Notes: generated by a model not told the origin, from the sequence alone. Shown: positions 24,842 through 33,417, counted from the stretch's first letter. The stretch: DNA of 64,000 nucleotides from JBMNMU01 sp050953505 (GCA_050953505.1 JBMNMU010000001.1:310001-374000), one strand, 5' to 3'. Made by a program: numbers and translations.

Positions 24842-25687
24842 ATGGATGATAATATAATCAGAATTGAAGATCTGATATTTGAATATAAAAGAGATGAGGC
24901 TTTAGAGTCCGTAAGAGCCATAAACCAGGTAAGCCTTGATCTTAAAAAAGGAAGCTTCACTGCCATTATCGGGAGAAACGGTTCTGGAAAATCTACTTTG
25001 GCTAAAAATATGAATGCCCTACTGCTACCAAGTGGCGGTGCTGTTTATGTGAAAGGATTCAATACAGCCGACGAAGAGCATTTATGGGAAATCAGACAGA
25101 CAGCGGGTATGGTTTTTCAAAACCCTGACAACCAGATTGTGTCAGCTGTGGTTGAGGATGATGTAGCTTTTGGACCTGAAAATATTGGCATTAAATCTGA
25201 AGAAATACGGGAACGGGTAAACAAGTCTCTTTCTGCTGTGAACATGTATAAGGAAAGAAATAAGGCGCCCCACCTATTGTCAGGAGGTCAAAAACAGAGA
25301 ATTGCCATTGCTGGTGTTATTGCAATGAAACCAGAATGTATTATTTTAGACGAACCTACGGCTATGCTGGATCCTCATGGTCGTAGAGAAGTTCTAGAAA
25401 TCATCCAAAAGCTTAATGATGAGGGAATTACCATTGTGCTGATTACGCATTTTATGGAAGAGGCTGCCATGGCAGACCGAGTGATTATTATGGACAAGGG
25501 TCAGATTATCTTAGATGGTAAGCCTTCTCAAGTATTTAAGCATGCTGATGAAATTAAATCAATGAATCTTGATGTGCCCTTTGCAGTAGAGCTTGCCAAT
25601 CGTCTAAGGGAAAGAGGCATTGAAATTCCTGAAGACATTATTAGCTCAAGAGGATTGGTGGATTATATATTATGCAAATACAAGTAA
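24842..25687 (+). CDS. ecfA1: ECF transporter ATPase EcfA1
   Basis: One of two ATP-binding subunits of an energy-coupling-factor importer. It has 281 residues, with Walker A GRNGSGKST near residue 43, signature LSGGQKQR and Walker B IILDEPTAMLDP. The ribosome binding site is weak (GAAAGTGAG), so the start is less certain than elsewhere. The gene overlaps ecfA2 by 16 bases. In many Bacillota this pair directly follows rplQ; here a TRAP operon stands between. Confidence 0.93.
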   Translation: MDDNIIRIEDLIFEYKRDEALESVRAINQVSLDLKKGSFTAIIGRNGSGKSTLAKNMNALLLPSGGAVYVKGFNTADEEHLWEIRQTAGMVFQNPDNQIVSAVVEDDVAFGPENIGIKSEEIRERVNKSLSAVNMYKERNKAPHLLSGGQKQRIAIAGVIAMKPECIILDEPTAMLDPHGRREVLEIIQKLNDEGITIVLITHFMEEAAMADRVIIMDKGQIILDGKPSQVFKHADEIKSMNLDVPFAVELANRLRERGIEIPEDIISSRGLVDYILCKYK

Positions 25688-26550
25688 AAGAACTAAATCA
25701 TATATATAGTGAAGGAATGCCCTATGAAACAGTGGCCCTCTCTAATGTCAGTTTTGAAATAGAAGCAGGGGACTTTGTTGGCATTATTGGCCATACCGGT
25801 TCTGGTAAATCCACACTGATTCAGCACTTGAACGGCCTTTTAAAGCCAAAATCAGGCTCTATTATCATAGATGGTGTAGATATTACGGACAAAAACATCA
25901 AGATGCGAGAGATAAGGAAAAAAATAGGCTTAGTTTTTCAATACCCTGAATATCAGCTTTTTGAAGAAACTGTTCATAAAGATATTGCTTTTGGGCCATT
26001 AAACCTGGGACTAGAGCAAGAGATCGTTGATAGAAGAGTAGAAGAAGCCATTAGGCTAGTGGGTCTAGATTATGAAGAGATTGCTCATAGATCTCCCTTT
26101 GAACTTTCAGGAGGACAAAAGAGAAGAGTGGCTATTGCAGGAGTCATAGCTATGAAACCAGAAATTTTAATACTAGACGAACCCACTGCCGGCCTAGACC
26201 CAAAGGCTCACTATGAAATTCTTGAAATGATAGAAGCAATACATGAAAATGAAGGAACTACCATTATTTTAGTATCCCACAACATGGGGGATATCGCCAG
26301 GCTTTGCGATAAAGTCTTAGTAATGGATAAAGGAACACTCAGGCTTATGGATACCCCTGACCGAGTTTTTTCCCAGGTAGAGATGTTAGAATCCTTAGGT
26401 CTTGGACTTCCTCCAGCTACAGAGATTATGAGAGGGTTGCAAAAAGGTGGGTTAAGGGTTCCAACAAATGTGCTTACCACAGAAGAAGCAGAAGAAGTTT
26501 TATGCAAATTTATATTAGATGATAAACTAAATGAGGGTGAGGCACTATGA
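25672..26550 (+). CDS. ecfA2: ECF transporter ATPase EcfA2
   Basis: Partner ATPase of EcfA1. It has 292 residues, with Walker A GHTGSGKST, signature LSGGQKRR, Walker B LILDEPTAGLDP, and a C-terminal extension used for contact with EcfT in this family. ATG at 25672 lies inside ecfA1. The stop overlaps the ecfT start by four bases (ATGA). Confidence 0.94.
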   Translation: MQIQVKELNHIYSEGMPYETVALSNVSFEIEAGDFVGIIGHTGSGKSTLIQHLNGLLKPKSGSIIIDGVDITDKNIKMREIRKKIGLVFQYPEYQLFEETVHKDIAFGPLNLGLEQEIVDRRVEEAIRLVGLDYEEIAHRSPFELSGGQKRRVAIAGVIAMKPEILILDEPTAGLDPKAHYEILEMIEAIHENEGTTIILVSHNMGDIARLCDKVLVMDKGTLRLMDTPDRVFSQVEMLESLGLGLPPATEIMRGLQKGGLRVPTNVLTTEEAEEVLCKFILDDKLNEGEAL

Positions 26551-27362
26551 TTCGAGATATTACATTAGGCCAATACTATCCTGGGGACTCTTGGATACAT
26601 AAATTAGATCCAAGGACAAAAATAATTAGCGTCTTTGTTTTTATTATTTCTCTATTTATCGTAAATGATTTTTGGGGATTTCTCATTGCCACTCTTGTTC
26701 TTGGAGTTACAATAGGAATTTCAAAAGTGCCATTGAAATTTATTTTAAGAGGATTGAAACCCATCTTTATTATTATAATTTTTACATTTGTTATTAATAT
26801 GTTTATGACAAAGGGGACAACCTTAATAGAAATAGGGTTTTTAACCATTACAAGGGAAGGCTTGTATAGAGCGCTTTTTATGGCAGCCAGGCTTATACTT
26901 CTTATCATAGGGTCTTCCTTATTGACCTTTACTACAAAGCCTATCAATTTAACTGATGGAATAGAAAAACTTTTGAACCCTCTTAGGAGATTTGGTGTGC
27001 CGGCACATGAATTGGCCATGATGATGACCATTGCATTAAGATTTATTCCCACCCTTTTAGAAGAAACGGATAAAATCATGAAAGCCCAAATGGCTAGGGG
27101 AGCAGACTTTGAAAGTGGAAATATTATGCAAAGGGCCAAGAGCCTTATTCCTCTTTTAGTTCCATTATTTATCAGTGCTTTTAGAATAGCACAAGACTTG
27201 GCTATGGCCATGGAAGCCCGTTGCTACAGAGGTGGGGAAAATAGAACCAGGATGAATATGATGAAACCCGGAAGCAAGGATATGGTAGCGGCTTTCATCT
27301 TGCTGGTTTTTCTTGTTGCCATTATACTCCAGTCCCAAGGGATGCTAATTAACTTATCTTAG
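26547..27362 (+). CDS. ecfT: ECF transporter membrane coupling subunit EcfT
   Basis: Membrane subunit that couples both ATPases to exchangeable substrate-binding (S) subunits. It has 271 residues. IRDITLGQYYPGDSWIHKLD PRTKI at the N-terminus and the cytoplasmic coupling helices with AQMARGADFESG and EARCYRGGENRTRM (the two Ala-Arg-Gly-type motifs) are clear. The start codon overlaps the ecfA2 end. Confidence 0.94.
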   Translation: MIRDITLGQYYPGDSWIHKLDPRTKIISVFVFIISLFIVNDFWGFLIATLVLGVTIGISKVPLKFILRGLKPIFIIIIFTFVINMFMTKGTTLIEIGFLTITREGLYRALFMAARLILLIIGSSLLTFTTKPINLTDGIEKLLNPLRRFGVPAHELAMMMTIALRFIPTLLEETDKIMKAQMARGADFESGNIMQRAKSLIPLLVPLFISAFRIAQDLAMAMEARCYRGGENRTRMNMMKPGSKDMVAAFILLVFLVAIILQSQGMLINLS

Positions 27363-27382
27363 AAAGAGAGACTAAAAAAGAT

Positions 27383-27859
27383 ATGAAAAATACTAGATTT
27401 TTATTGCAGGCTGCAGTTATTGCTGCAATCTATGTTGTGTTGACCTTTGCCGTGAGACCATTTAGCTATGGAGTCGTTCAAGTTAGGGTCTCAGAAGCAT
27501 TGACCATTCTTCCTGTGTTTACTCCAGCGGCCATTCCAGGGCTTTTTGTAGGGTGCTTGATCGCAAATATGTTAGGGATTTATGGACTTTTTGATATAGT
27601 ATTTGGTAGTAGCGTAACTTTGCTTGCTGCCATTGGGTCCTATGCATTAAGAAGCAAGCCTATACTTGTTCCTCTTCCCCCGGTATTAGCCAACGCCTTC
27701 CTAGTGGGAGGTATGCTTTATTATATCTATTCAGTACCTTATAGCCTATTAGTTTGCATATTGGGAGTTGGAATCGGTGAATTTGTTGCTTGCTATCTTA
27801 TCGGTTACCCATTATTAAAATATCTCAGCAAGTATAAAAGTATTTTTGAGCTGAACTAA
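27383..27859 (+). CDS. queT: QueT-like ECF S-subunit, queuosine-precursor uptake
   Basis: Substrate-specificity membrane subunit, 158 residues with about five membrane helices. The run YGVVQVRVSEALTILPVF and the pattern after it match the QueT family, which imports a queuosine precursor. The gene directly follows ecfT (20 bases), with no separate promoter seen. QueT genes are often under preQ1 riboswitch control, but no such element can be seen upstream. The family assignment is by recognition; ligand identity is inference. Confidence 0.8.
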   Translation: MKNTRFLLQAAVIAAIYVVLTFAVRPFSYGVVQVRVSEALTILPVFTPAAIPGLFVGCLIANMLGIYGLFDIVFGSSVTLLAAIGSYALRSKPILVPLPPVLANAFLVGGMLYYIYSVPYSLLVCILGVGIGEFVACYLIGYPLLKYLSKYKSIFELN

Positions 27860-27945
27860 TAAAGCCCCCACTTTCATATAATAGCAATATCTGTGTTATT
27901 AGCTACACATTTTGATGTTAGTACTGCATACCCAAGGAGTACAGC

Positions 27946-29214
27946 ATGGTGAAAAACAAAAAGCTCACATTAATGGTTATGATACTGCTTGCTATATTTC
28001 TTATGATGTTGATCTTAGGCCCATCGTTAAGCAGGTCTATTGAAGCTTCCAATAATGGGGAATCTCAATTAAAGACTCAACCTCTTGAACCGGGGCCTGT
28101 CACCAGCAAATCGGGCCAACCGGGCTTTTCTGTTGAAGGAGATACTGAAGGAGAAAAAACCTCAGATGTATACGATGAAATCAAAAGCCCCAATGTGGGA
28201 TTTCAATTGAAATATGAAAAATATCTTCAGACTTTTATTTATTTTGTGGTAGAGAAAGAAAAAATAAATATTTGGAGTGGTCCTTCCATTGAAGAGGATG
28301 TGCTGAGGGTTGCTAATAAAAATGAAAAACTAAGCTATTATGAGACGGTGGAAAAGGACGATACCTGGTATCATGTGACATGGGAGGAAGATGATGAGAA
28401 ACAATTTGGATTTGTTCATCATCAAGATGTTTCTAAAAGAGTTTTTCAATTTGACAAAATGCTGGAAATGATTGGACATGGGGAGCAAGAGTTTAAAAAA
28501 GGAAATCTAACTTATATTAATAATTATAAAAATCTGCAGGGATATGCACCCAAGTATTATGGGAACACAAAGGATAAAGAAGGGAATAAGCGAAGTCAAA
28601 GTGCTCCCGGATATGAGAACCTTTCTAATTTAGCCGAGTTTACCTATCTTGAAGATGGAAGCCTAGTAAGAGTGATTTCCCAAGACAGCCAGTATACCAA
28701 GGTATCTCTGTTGAGGAACGGGAAAGAATATTATGTTCCCAATAAATATATACCTGGGTTAAAGGCTGTGACGGGGATCAATAAGGTAATTGCCATAGAC
28801 CGAAAGAACCAGAATGAGGTAATATTTGAAAGAATAGATGGAGAATGGAAGGTGATTTCCTACACTTTGGCCACTACCGGCAAAGAAGGGCCTTATCATG
28901 TTCCCACACCATTGGGTTATTTTTATGGCATTGAAAAGAGAGACCAATTCTATTATTATAAGGACGGAACCAATACCATTCAAGGATATGCGCCTTATGT
29001 GATCAGATTTACAGGTGGTGCCTACGTACACGGCGTTGGTGTAGACTATAAATATGAAGGCGGTAAACGTATTGATCCTGGAAAGGTGGAATATAGCAGT
29101 ACCATAGGAACAAAACCTTTATCTCATAAATGTGTAAGGAATTATACGTCTCATGCTAAGTTCTTGCATGAGTGGTTTACACAGGGAGAGACGATTTTTA
29201 TTGTTATGGAGTAG
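27946..29214 (+). CDS. L,D-transpeptidase with an SH3-like domain
   Basis: Probable cell-wall cross-linking enzyme exported by an N-terminal signal anchor (hydrophobic residues 8-27). After a Ser/Pro/Gly-rich linker, an SH3b-like domain spans about residues 95-165 (INIWSGPSIEEDVL, WYHVTWEEDDEKQFGFVHH). The C-terminal YkuD domain (about 280-422) holds the motif HGVGVDY and the active-site SHKCVRN with Cys396. The usual motif is SHGCxR; here Gly is replaced by Lys, an atypical residue beside the catalytic Cys. ATG follows AAGGAGTACAGC. It appears to stand alone. Confidence 0.85.
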   Translation: MVKNKKLTLMVMILLAIFLMMLILGPSLSRSIEASNNGESQLKTQPLEPGPVTSKSGQPGFSVEGDTEGEKTSDVYDEIKSPNVGFQLKYEKYLQTFIYFVVEKEKINIWSGPSIEEDVLRVANKNEKLSYYETVEKDDTWYHVTWEEDDEKQFGFVHHQDVSKRVFQFDKMLEMIGHGEQEFKKGNLTYINNYKNLQGYAPKYYGNTKDKEGNKRSQSAPGYENLSNLAEFTYLEDGSLVRVISQDSQYTKVSLLRNGKEYYVPNKYIPGLKAVTGINKVIAIDRKNQNEVIFERIDGEWKVISYTLATTGKEGPYHVPTPLGYFYGIEKRDQFYYYKDGTNTIQGYAPYVIRFTGGAYVHGVGVDYKYEGGKRIDPGKVEYSSTIGTKPLSHKCVRNYTSHAKFLHEWFTQGETIFIVME

Positions 29215-29257
29215 AGGCTTGTATAGGTTTTAAAGGAGGAGTATTGGGTGCGTTTTC

Positions 29258-29448
29258 ACCGGCAGGTCGGGGTTTTGATACTCTCTACGAAAACCCCTCC
29301 AACAGCCGGCTCAACCGCATCCAATGCTCATCGACAATCAACGATGTGGATAGCAATATATAGGAATAAACGCTGAAAACATGGGTTACCGGCAGGTCGG
29401 AACTCTGATAATATCAATACCAAATGTTAATCGACAATCAACGATGTG
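29258..29448. repeat. Two copies of an ACCGGCAGGTCGG...CGACAATCAACGATGTG element
   Basis: ACCGGCAGGTCGG at 29258 and 29388 is followed by ATCGACAATCAACGATGTG at 29330 and 29430. Unit 1 is 91 bp and includes a hairpin GGGGTTTT/AAAACCCC (29269-29297); unit 2 is 61 bp. The region fills the L,D-transpeptidase-trmB gap. It is GC-richer than its surroundings. No gene is seen; it may be a small dispersed element or part of the trmB leader. Confidence 0.75.
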
Positions 29449-29455
29449 AGGTAAT

Positions 29456-30094
29456 ATGAGACAAAGAAAAGTAAAGAATGAAGAGGAAAAGCTTCAAGTA
29501 TATTCAAATCTTTTGGCAAAGACCCCTGCAATGAATAAAGGGAGATGGCGGGAGAATTTTGGAAATAACAATGACATTTATGTGGAGATCGGATGTGGTA
29601 AGGGTCAGTTTATCACAACCTTAGCTCGAGAGAACCCGGATAGGAATTATATTGGCATTGAGGGCAGGGGGAGCGTAATATTGAGAGCTTTAGAAAAAAC
29701 CGTTGAAAGTAAATGCTCAAATATTATATTTATTAACGAATTTGTTAATGATGTTGAAGAGGTTTTCGGACAAAATGAACTTTCGGGCATCTATCTTAAT
29801 TTTAGCGATCCGTGGCCCAAGGACAGGCATGCGAAGCGGCGTCTTATCCATACCAGGTATCTAGAAGGATATAGAAATATTTTGAGGCCGGAGCATTTTA
29901 TAGAATTTAAAACTGACAATAATGATTTATTTCAATTTGCATTAGATGAATTCGAGAAAAATAAAATGACCGTTGTTGAGTGCACAGAAAACTTGCATGG
30001 AACAGAATTACCGGCAAAAAATATAACCACTGAATATGAGGACAAGTTTAAAGTATCAGGTAAAAGTATCAATTACTGTAAAGTAATTATTTGA
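29456..30094 (+). CDS. trmB: tRNA (guanine-N7-)-methyltransferase
   Basis: SAM-dependent enzyme that methylates G46 in the variable loop of tRNAs. It has 212 residues, with the SAM-binding EIGCGKGQF near residue 43, the catalytic LNFSDPWPKDRHAKRRL segment near residues 120-136, and the late FKTDNNDLF stretch, all typical of TrmB. ATG follows GATGTGAGGTAAT. No separate promoter is recognised upstream. Confidence 0.95.
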   Translation: MRQRKVKNEEEKLQVYSNLLAKTPAMNKGRWRENFGNNNDIYVEIGCGKGQFITTLARENPDRNYIGIEGRGSVILRALEKTVESKCSNIIFINEFVNDVEEVFGQNELSGIYLNFSDPWPKDRHAKRRLIHTRYLEGYRNILRPEHFIEFKTDNNDLFQFALDEFEKNKMTVVECTENLHGTELPAKNITTEYEDKFKVSGKSINYCKVII

Positions 30095-30104
30095 GGGCGA
30101 AATT

Positions 30105-30497
30105 TTGATTATCAAACAATTTTTTATCATTTTGGCGACAATTTTTTTTGGGTGGATAGCTTCAGAATATTTGAATTTACCCATACCATCTAATGTAGTC
30201 GGATTTATTATTCTTTTTTTAGCTTTATACTTTAATATCATTAAAATAAAGCAAGTAGAAAAGGTAAGTGATTTTATTATAAAATATCTTGCCCTATTTT
30301 TTGTTGTCCCTGTGGGAGGCGTTATTGTACACTTTAAGCTAATTGGTAGCCAGTTGCTTCAAATTATTATTCCGTTACTAATTAGCTTGCTAATCGGACT
30401 TTTTGTTTCTGCCAAGGTAACAGAGCTGTGTATTGGTTTTTCTGAAAAAAGAAGATTCCATAGAAAGCAAGAAAAAATTGGAGGTGGAGACAAATGA
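30105..30497 (+). CDS. lrgA: LrgA/CidA-family membrane protein
   Basis: Small membrane protein of the holin-like LrgA/CidA group, 130 residues with four hydrophobic segments. In Staphylococcus these proteins modulate murein hydrolase activity and pyruvate-related transport; the role here is inference. The conserved LPIPSNVVGFIILFLALYF near residues 26-44 is present. TTG at 30105 is used, after GAGGG. lrgB overlaps its stop by four bases. Confidence 0.85.
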   Translation: MIIKQFFIILATIFFGWIASEYLNLPIPSNVVGFIILFLALYFNIIKIKQVEKVSDFIIKYLALFFVVPVGGVIVHFKLIGSQLLQIIIPLLISLLIGLFVSAKVTELCIGFSEKRRFHRKQEKIGGGDK

Positions 30498-31192
30498 GCG
30501 AATTCTTTAATACAAATCCTTTTTGGGGAATGCTATTAACAATAGGATGTTACTTTTTAGGTGAATTAATATACAACAAAACAAAGCTTACAATATTGCA
30601 ACCTATCCTGACCGCTTCTGTCCTGGTGATTGCTTTTCTAACGGTTGGAAATATTAGCTTTGAGGTTTATTACCAGCAGAATAGTATATTAAACTATATT
30701 CTCCCATTAACAGCAGTGGTTTTGGCTGTTCCATTATATAAAAATCTTCATGTGTTGAAAAAGCATGCTATTCCAATAATGGCAGGTATCATCTCCGGCA
30801 CGGTTGTAACCATGCTAGGAATTGTAATTTTTGGGAAGCTGATGAGGACAGAGGAGTTGATTATTGTATCCATGATACCTAAAAGCGCCACAAATCCCAT
30901 TGCTATAGAAGTTTCAGCGCTTATTGGTGGTATTCCTTCTCTAACTGTTGCAATGGTTGTTATAACCGGCACGTTAGGGGCAGTTTTTGGTCCAGAAGTG
31001 TTAAAGCTTATGAGGATAAAAAACGATGTTGCAAAAGGGATTGCATTAGGGAGTATGTGTCATGCCGTGGGCACTGCTCGTGCTTTTAAAGAAAGTGAAA
31101 TTCAAGGGTCCATGAGTAGTCTTGCTATGGCTCTTGCTGGTACGTTAACGGCGATCCTCTCACCTTTCGTCGCACTTCTGATTGGCCTGTAA
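30494..31192 (+). CDS. lrgB: LrgB/CidB-family membrane protein
   Basis: Partner of LrgA, 232 residues with about six membrane helices. Motifs SMIPKSATNPIAIEVSALIG and LGSMCHAVGTARA are diagnostic of the LrgB family. ATG follows GGAGGTGGAGACAA inside lrgA, so the two are translated together. An M23 peptidase gene follows, but a promoter-like stretch separates it. Confidence 0.9.
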   Translation: MSEFFNTNPFWGMLLTIGCYFLGELIYNKTKLTILQPILTASVLVIAFLTVGNISFEVYYQQNSILNYILPLTAVVLAVPLYKNLHVLKKHAIPIMAGIISGTVVTMLGIVIFGKLMRTEELIIVSMIPKSATNPIAIEVSALIGGIPSLTVAMVVITGTLGAVFGPEVLKLMRIKNDVAKGIALGSMCHAVGTARAFKESEIQGSMSSLAMALAGTLTAILSPFVALLIGL

Positions 31193-31250
31193 AGCTGATT
31201 ATTTAAATCTAATTGAGTATCGAGAATAGGCAATATGAGCTAAAAACACC

Positions 31251-31279
31251 TTGACAAAAAATTAAAATAATTGAATGAC
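31251..31279 (+). promoter_or_regulatory. Possible promoter of the M23 peptidase gene
   Basis: A perfect TTGACA (31251-31256) is followed after 17 bases by AATGAC, a weak -10. The element lies 60 bases before the gene. The real -10 could be a different hexamer, so the call is tentative. Confidence 0.4.
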
Positions 31280-31338
31280 ACCTTCAAGAGTATGAATTTT
31301 ATTTGATGAGGCAATAATAATTTTGGAGGTGTATTTAT

Positions 31339-32022
31339 ATGCGACTGAAAAAAAAGCCAAAGGATAGAGTAGCTGTTGCGCTAGTACTTACTTTTAGTGT
31401 AGTGGCTATTGCTTCAATCTTTACGTTGAGGTCAAGCCTGGACCAGTTTGGTACAGACCACGAGGATCAAATTAATATTGCACAGGAAGATAATGAAATG
31501 ACCGGAGAATACGATGTTATAAAACCGGTTCCAACAGTGGACAGTACTAAACAAAATCAAAATGAATCCGAGGGAGATAGTGGGCAAGACGTACAAAAAA
31601 ATAGCGGTAAAGGTCAAAGTAATTTTACCCCGCCATTAAAGGGAGAAATTATCAAAGGCTTTTCTTTGGATGTGCCGATTTACTCTAAGACTCTAGATCA
31701 GTTTATAGTACATGAAGGTGTTGATATCAAAGCATCCCTTGATACTCAAGTTGTAGCTGCTGCAGAGGGAACCATTACCAAGGTCTATACAGATGATAAG
31801 CTTGGAATAACCATAGAAATCACTCATGGCGATGGTACGATTACTAGATATGCAAACCTTAGTACGACTAAGATGGTGGGAGAAGGCGATGTGGTGAAAC
31901 AAGGTCAGGTTATTAGTGGAGTAGGAAATACTGCTTTATTTGAAACCTTGGATGAGCCTCACTTACATTTCGAAGTATTAAAAGGTGGAGTTGCCGTTGA
32001 CCCAACCAAATATCTGAAATAA
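31339..32022 (+). CDS. M23-family peptidase, membrane-anchored
   Basis: Endopeptidase-type (LytM) domain protein of 227 residues. Residues 10-28 form a membrane anchor, then about 80 acidic, low-complexity residues lead to the M23 domain. Zinc ligands are visible: HEGVD (His and Asp) near residue 132 and PHLHFE near 211, so the domain looks catalytically intact. The layout (short N-anchor, M23 at the C-end) resembles SpoIIQ-type engulfment proteins of spore formers, but sequence alone does not prove it. ATG follows TTTGGAGGTGTATTTAT. Confidence 0.85.
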   Translation: MRLKKKPKDRVAVALVLTFSVVAIASIFTLRSSLDQFGTDHEDQINIAQEDNEMTGEYDVIKPVPTVDSTKQNQNESEGDSGQDVQKNSGKGQSNFTPPLKGEIIKGFSLDVPIYSKTLDQFIVHEGVDIKASLDTQVVAAAEGTITKVYTDDKLGITIEITHGDGTITRYANLSTTKMVGEGDVVKQGQVISGVGNTALFETLDEPHLHFEVLKGGVAVDPTKYLK

Positions 32023-32097
32023 GTTATTTCTTCTAAACCAATTTTTGGCTTCCTTTGGAATTTATAAAAGTTATATTTCAAAAATATTAAAAAAGAC

Positions 32098-32126
32098 TTG
32101 AAAATCCTTCGTTAATTTGTTATTCT
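32098..32126 (+). promoter_or_regulatory. Promoter of tRNA-Gly
   Basis: TTGAAA (32098-32103), 17-base spacer, TATTCT (32121-32126). The tRNA begins 11 bases later, the usual distance for a stable RNA gene. Confidence 0.65.
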
Positions 32127-32136
32127 ATGTGGGTAT

Positions 32137-32210
32137 GCGGGTGTAGTTCAATGGTAGAACACCAGCTTCCCAAGCTGGATACGAGGGTTCGATTCCCTTC
32201 ACCCGCTCCA
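32137..32210 (+). tRNA. tRNA-Gly(CCC)
   Basis: A full cloverleaf: acceptor GCGGGTG pairs with CACCCGC (7 bp), D-arm with TTCAATGGTAGAA, anticodon stem CCAGC/GCTGG with loop TTCCCAA (anticodon CCC, reading GGG), TPsiC arm AGGGTTCGATTCCCT, discriminator T and an encoded CCA. A degenerate 3' half-copy follows at 32244-32275. The island with the type III restriction system starts right after this gene. Confidence 0.95.
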
Positions 32211-32243
32211 AAAAAAGGGAAGCGAACCCGAAAGGTGTTTGCT

Positions 32244-32275
32244 AAGTTGGGATTTAAATCCCTTTACTTGCTCCA
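32244..32275 (+). pseudogene. Degenerate copy of the tRNA-Gly 3' end
   Basis: GGGATTTAAATCCCTTTACTT continues to GCTCCA and resembles the TPsiC arm and acceptor of the tRNA 35-70 bases upstream (GGGTTCGATTCCCTTCAC, then CCGCTCCA). The core is mutated and could not fold normally. It looks like the leftover of an old integration or duplication at the tRNA 3' end. Confidence 0.5.
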
Positions 32276-32288
32276 ACGAAAACAAAAA

Positions 32289-32308
32289 CGCTCCCCAAAA
32301 GAAGCGTT
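32289..32308 (-). terminator. Hairpin similar to the terminator at the other end of the island
   Basis: CGCT-CCCCAAAAGA-AGCG forms a short hairpin; on the minus strand it leads into TTTTTGTTTTC. The minus-strand sequence of 32281-32320 is about 75% like 44716-44757. Confidence 0.5.
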
Positions 32309-32342
32309 CACTTAGGGATTGAAAGAAAAACTTAACTGAACA

Positions 32343-32405
32343 GCTTCAAGCGGAGCAAAAAGAGACCAGTCACAATCAGGCATGAATGCTTGAAGCGGCT
32401 GGTCT
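32343..32405. terminator. Bidirectional terminator with an alternative fold
   Basis: AGACCAG (32363-32369) pairs with CTGGTCT (32399-32405), with A and T runs on either side, so it can terminate both the tRNA and the minus-strand restriction operon. GCTTCAAGC (32343-32351) also pairs with GCTTGAAGC (32388-32396). The two stems interlock, so only one can form at a time, or both as a pseudoknot. Confidence 0.65.
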
Positions 32406-32448
32406 TTTTGTATTTATTGGTAATACAAAATATGGACATTTTATGGAA

Positions 32449-33417
32449 TTAAGTATAGCACCTTGCGGATATAATCTGGTCAATTGTAAGTATATGACCA
32501 TCTTCGCTTATCCATTCATTCCTTTCAGAGGAATATGAAAAAACATAAAGTACAGGATTTTCTAGGCACTTTGTAACAACACATAATCTGTAAGAGTCCT
32601 TATTGTTGTTCATTTTTGAAAATTCATTTGGAGTTAACTCAACAGAAACCTCTTGACCTGCTAGTCCCTTTACTTCAATTTTTAATTTAATTTTCTTATA
32701 AACTGCTTCCAAATCCCATCCTAAGTTTTCGCTTTCTACAGAAGTCACGGTAAAACCCCTTTCTGAGTATTCTCTGGTAACTTCTCTAATAGCGATATTC
32801 TCTATTTTCTTTCTTAGTTCTGCATCGGTTTGGCGGAAGATAGGAAGGCGACGCCTAATACTTTTCTTTTTTTCATATCTTTCTATATGTCTTAGAACTT
32901 CTTTCTTAAAATCCTCCATTTCAGGGCTATCAGCATACCAAACATTTGATTGACCCATTCCGCCTTTTACTCTTCTTGGTATTATCGGGAATGAGAACCT
33001 TTCATCTATACTCAGTAAAGTAGCATTGTCAGCATTAGCAACAGCATAATATCCGATATATTCATTTCTAAATTTTCTTTCTGAAAGATTAGTGTTCTGA
33101 TAATCTTTAAAAAACCTAGCATTCTTATACCATCCAACTATATACGTTCCGCCATTCTTGTGGGTTGCAGTGAAAATGACTAAAACATCATCTATGAATT
33201 CATCATCTTCACTCGCTCCTAATCTTTGAAGGTTGTTATACCCGCTTGGCTGAGCATAACCATATACCTTACCGCTAATTTTTTTGAAATTGAATATTTC
33301 GTGTCCATAACCATATTCTTCAACATAGGAGCCACCGCCATGTATTTCTTTATCATTTCCCAATAAACCTTCATATCTTTCCATCCAAGCTGTGTTTAAG
33401 AATATCATAGCTTTCAT
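32449..33417 (-). CDS. DUF3883-domain nuclease-like protein, type III RM accessory
   Basis: 322 residues, last gene of the restriction operon. The C-terminal ~115 residues fit the DUF3883 fold, a PD-(D/E)xK-like nuclease relative: ESENLGWDLEAVY, KIEVKGLAGQEVSVELTPNE. The N-terminal half (IFLNTAWMERYEG, GGSYVEEYGYGHEIFNF, FTATHKNGGTYIVGWYKNA) resembles PUA/EVE-like folds that read modified bases; that link is inference. ATG at 33417 follows AAAGGAGGTAAATCA and starts 35 bases after res. It could be a second, modification-sensing nuclease that adds to the type III system. Confidence 0.65.
   Translation of the reverse strand: MKAMIFLNTAWMERYEGLLGNDKEIHGGGSYVEEYGYGHEIFNFKKISGKVYGYAQPSGYNNLQRLGASEDDEFIDDVLVIFTATHKNGGTYIVGWYKNARFFKDYQNTNLSERKFRNEYIGYYAVANADNATLLSIDERFSFPIIPRRVKGGMGQSNVWYADSPEMEDFKKEVLRHIERYEKKKSIRRRLPIFRQTDAELRKKIENIAIREVTREYSERGFTVTSVESENLGWDLEAVYKKIKLKIEVKGLAGQEVSVELTPNEFSKMNNNKDSYRLCVVTKCLENPVLYVFSYSSERNEWISEDGHILTIDQIISARCYT

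Noticed and set aside
24700..24842. preQ1 riboswitch ahead of the ECF-QueT genes
   Set aside because: The leader from the predicted promoter is about 45 bases and contains none of the conserved aptamer sequence.
32127..32315. 62-residue frame over tRNA-Gly
   Set aside because: It overlaps the tRNA gene entirely and has no independent support.
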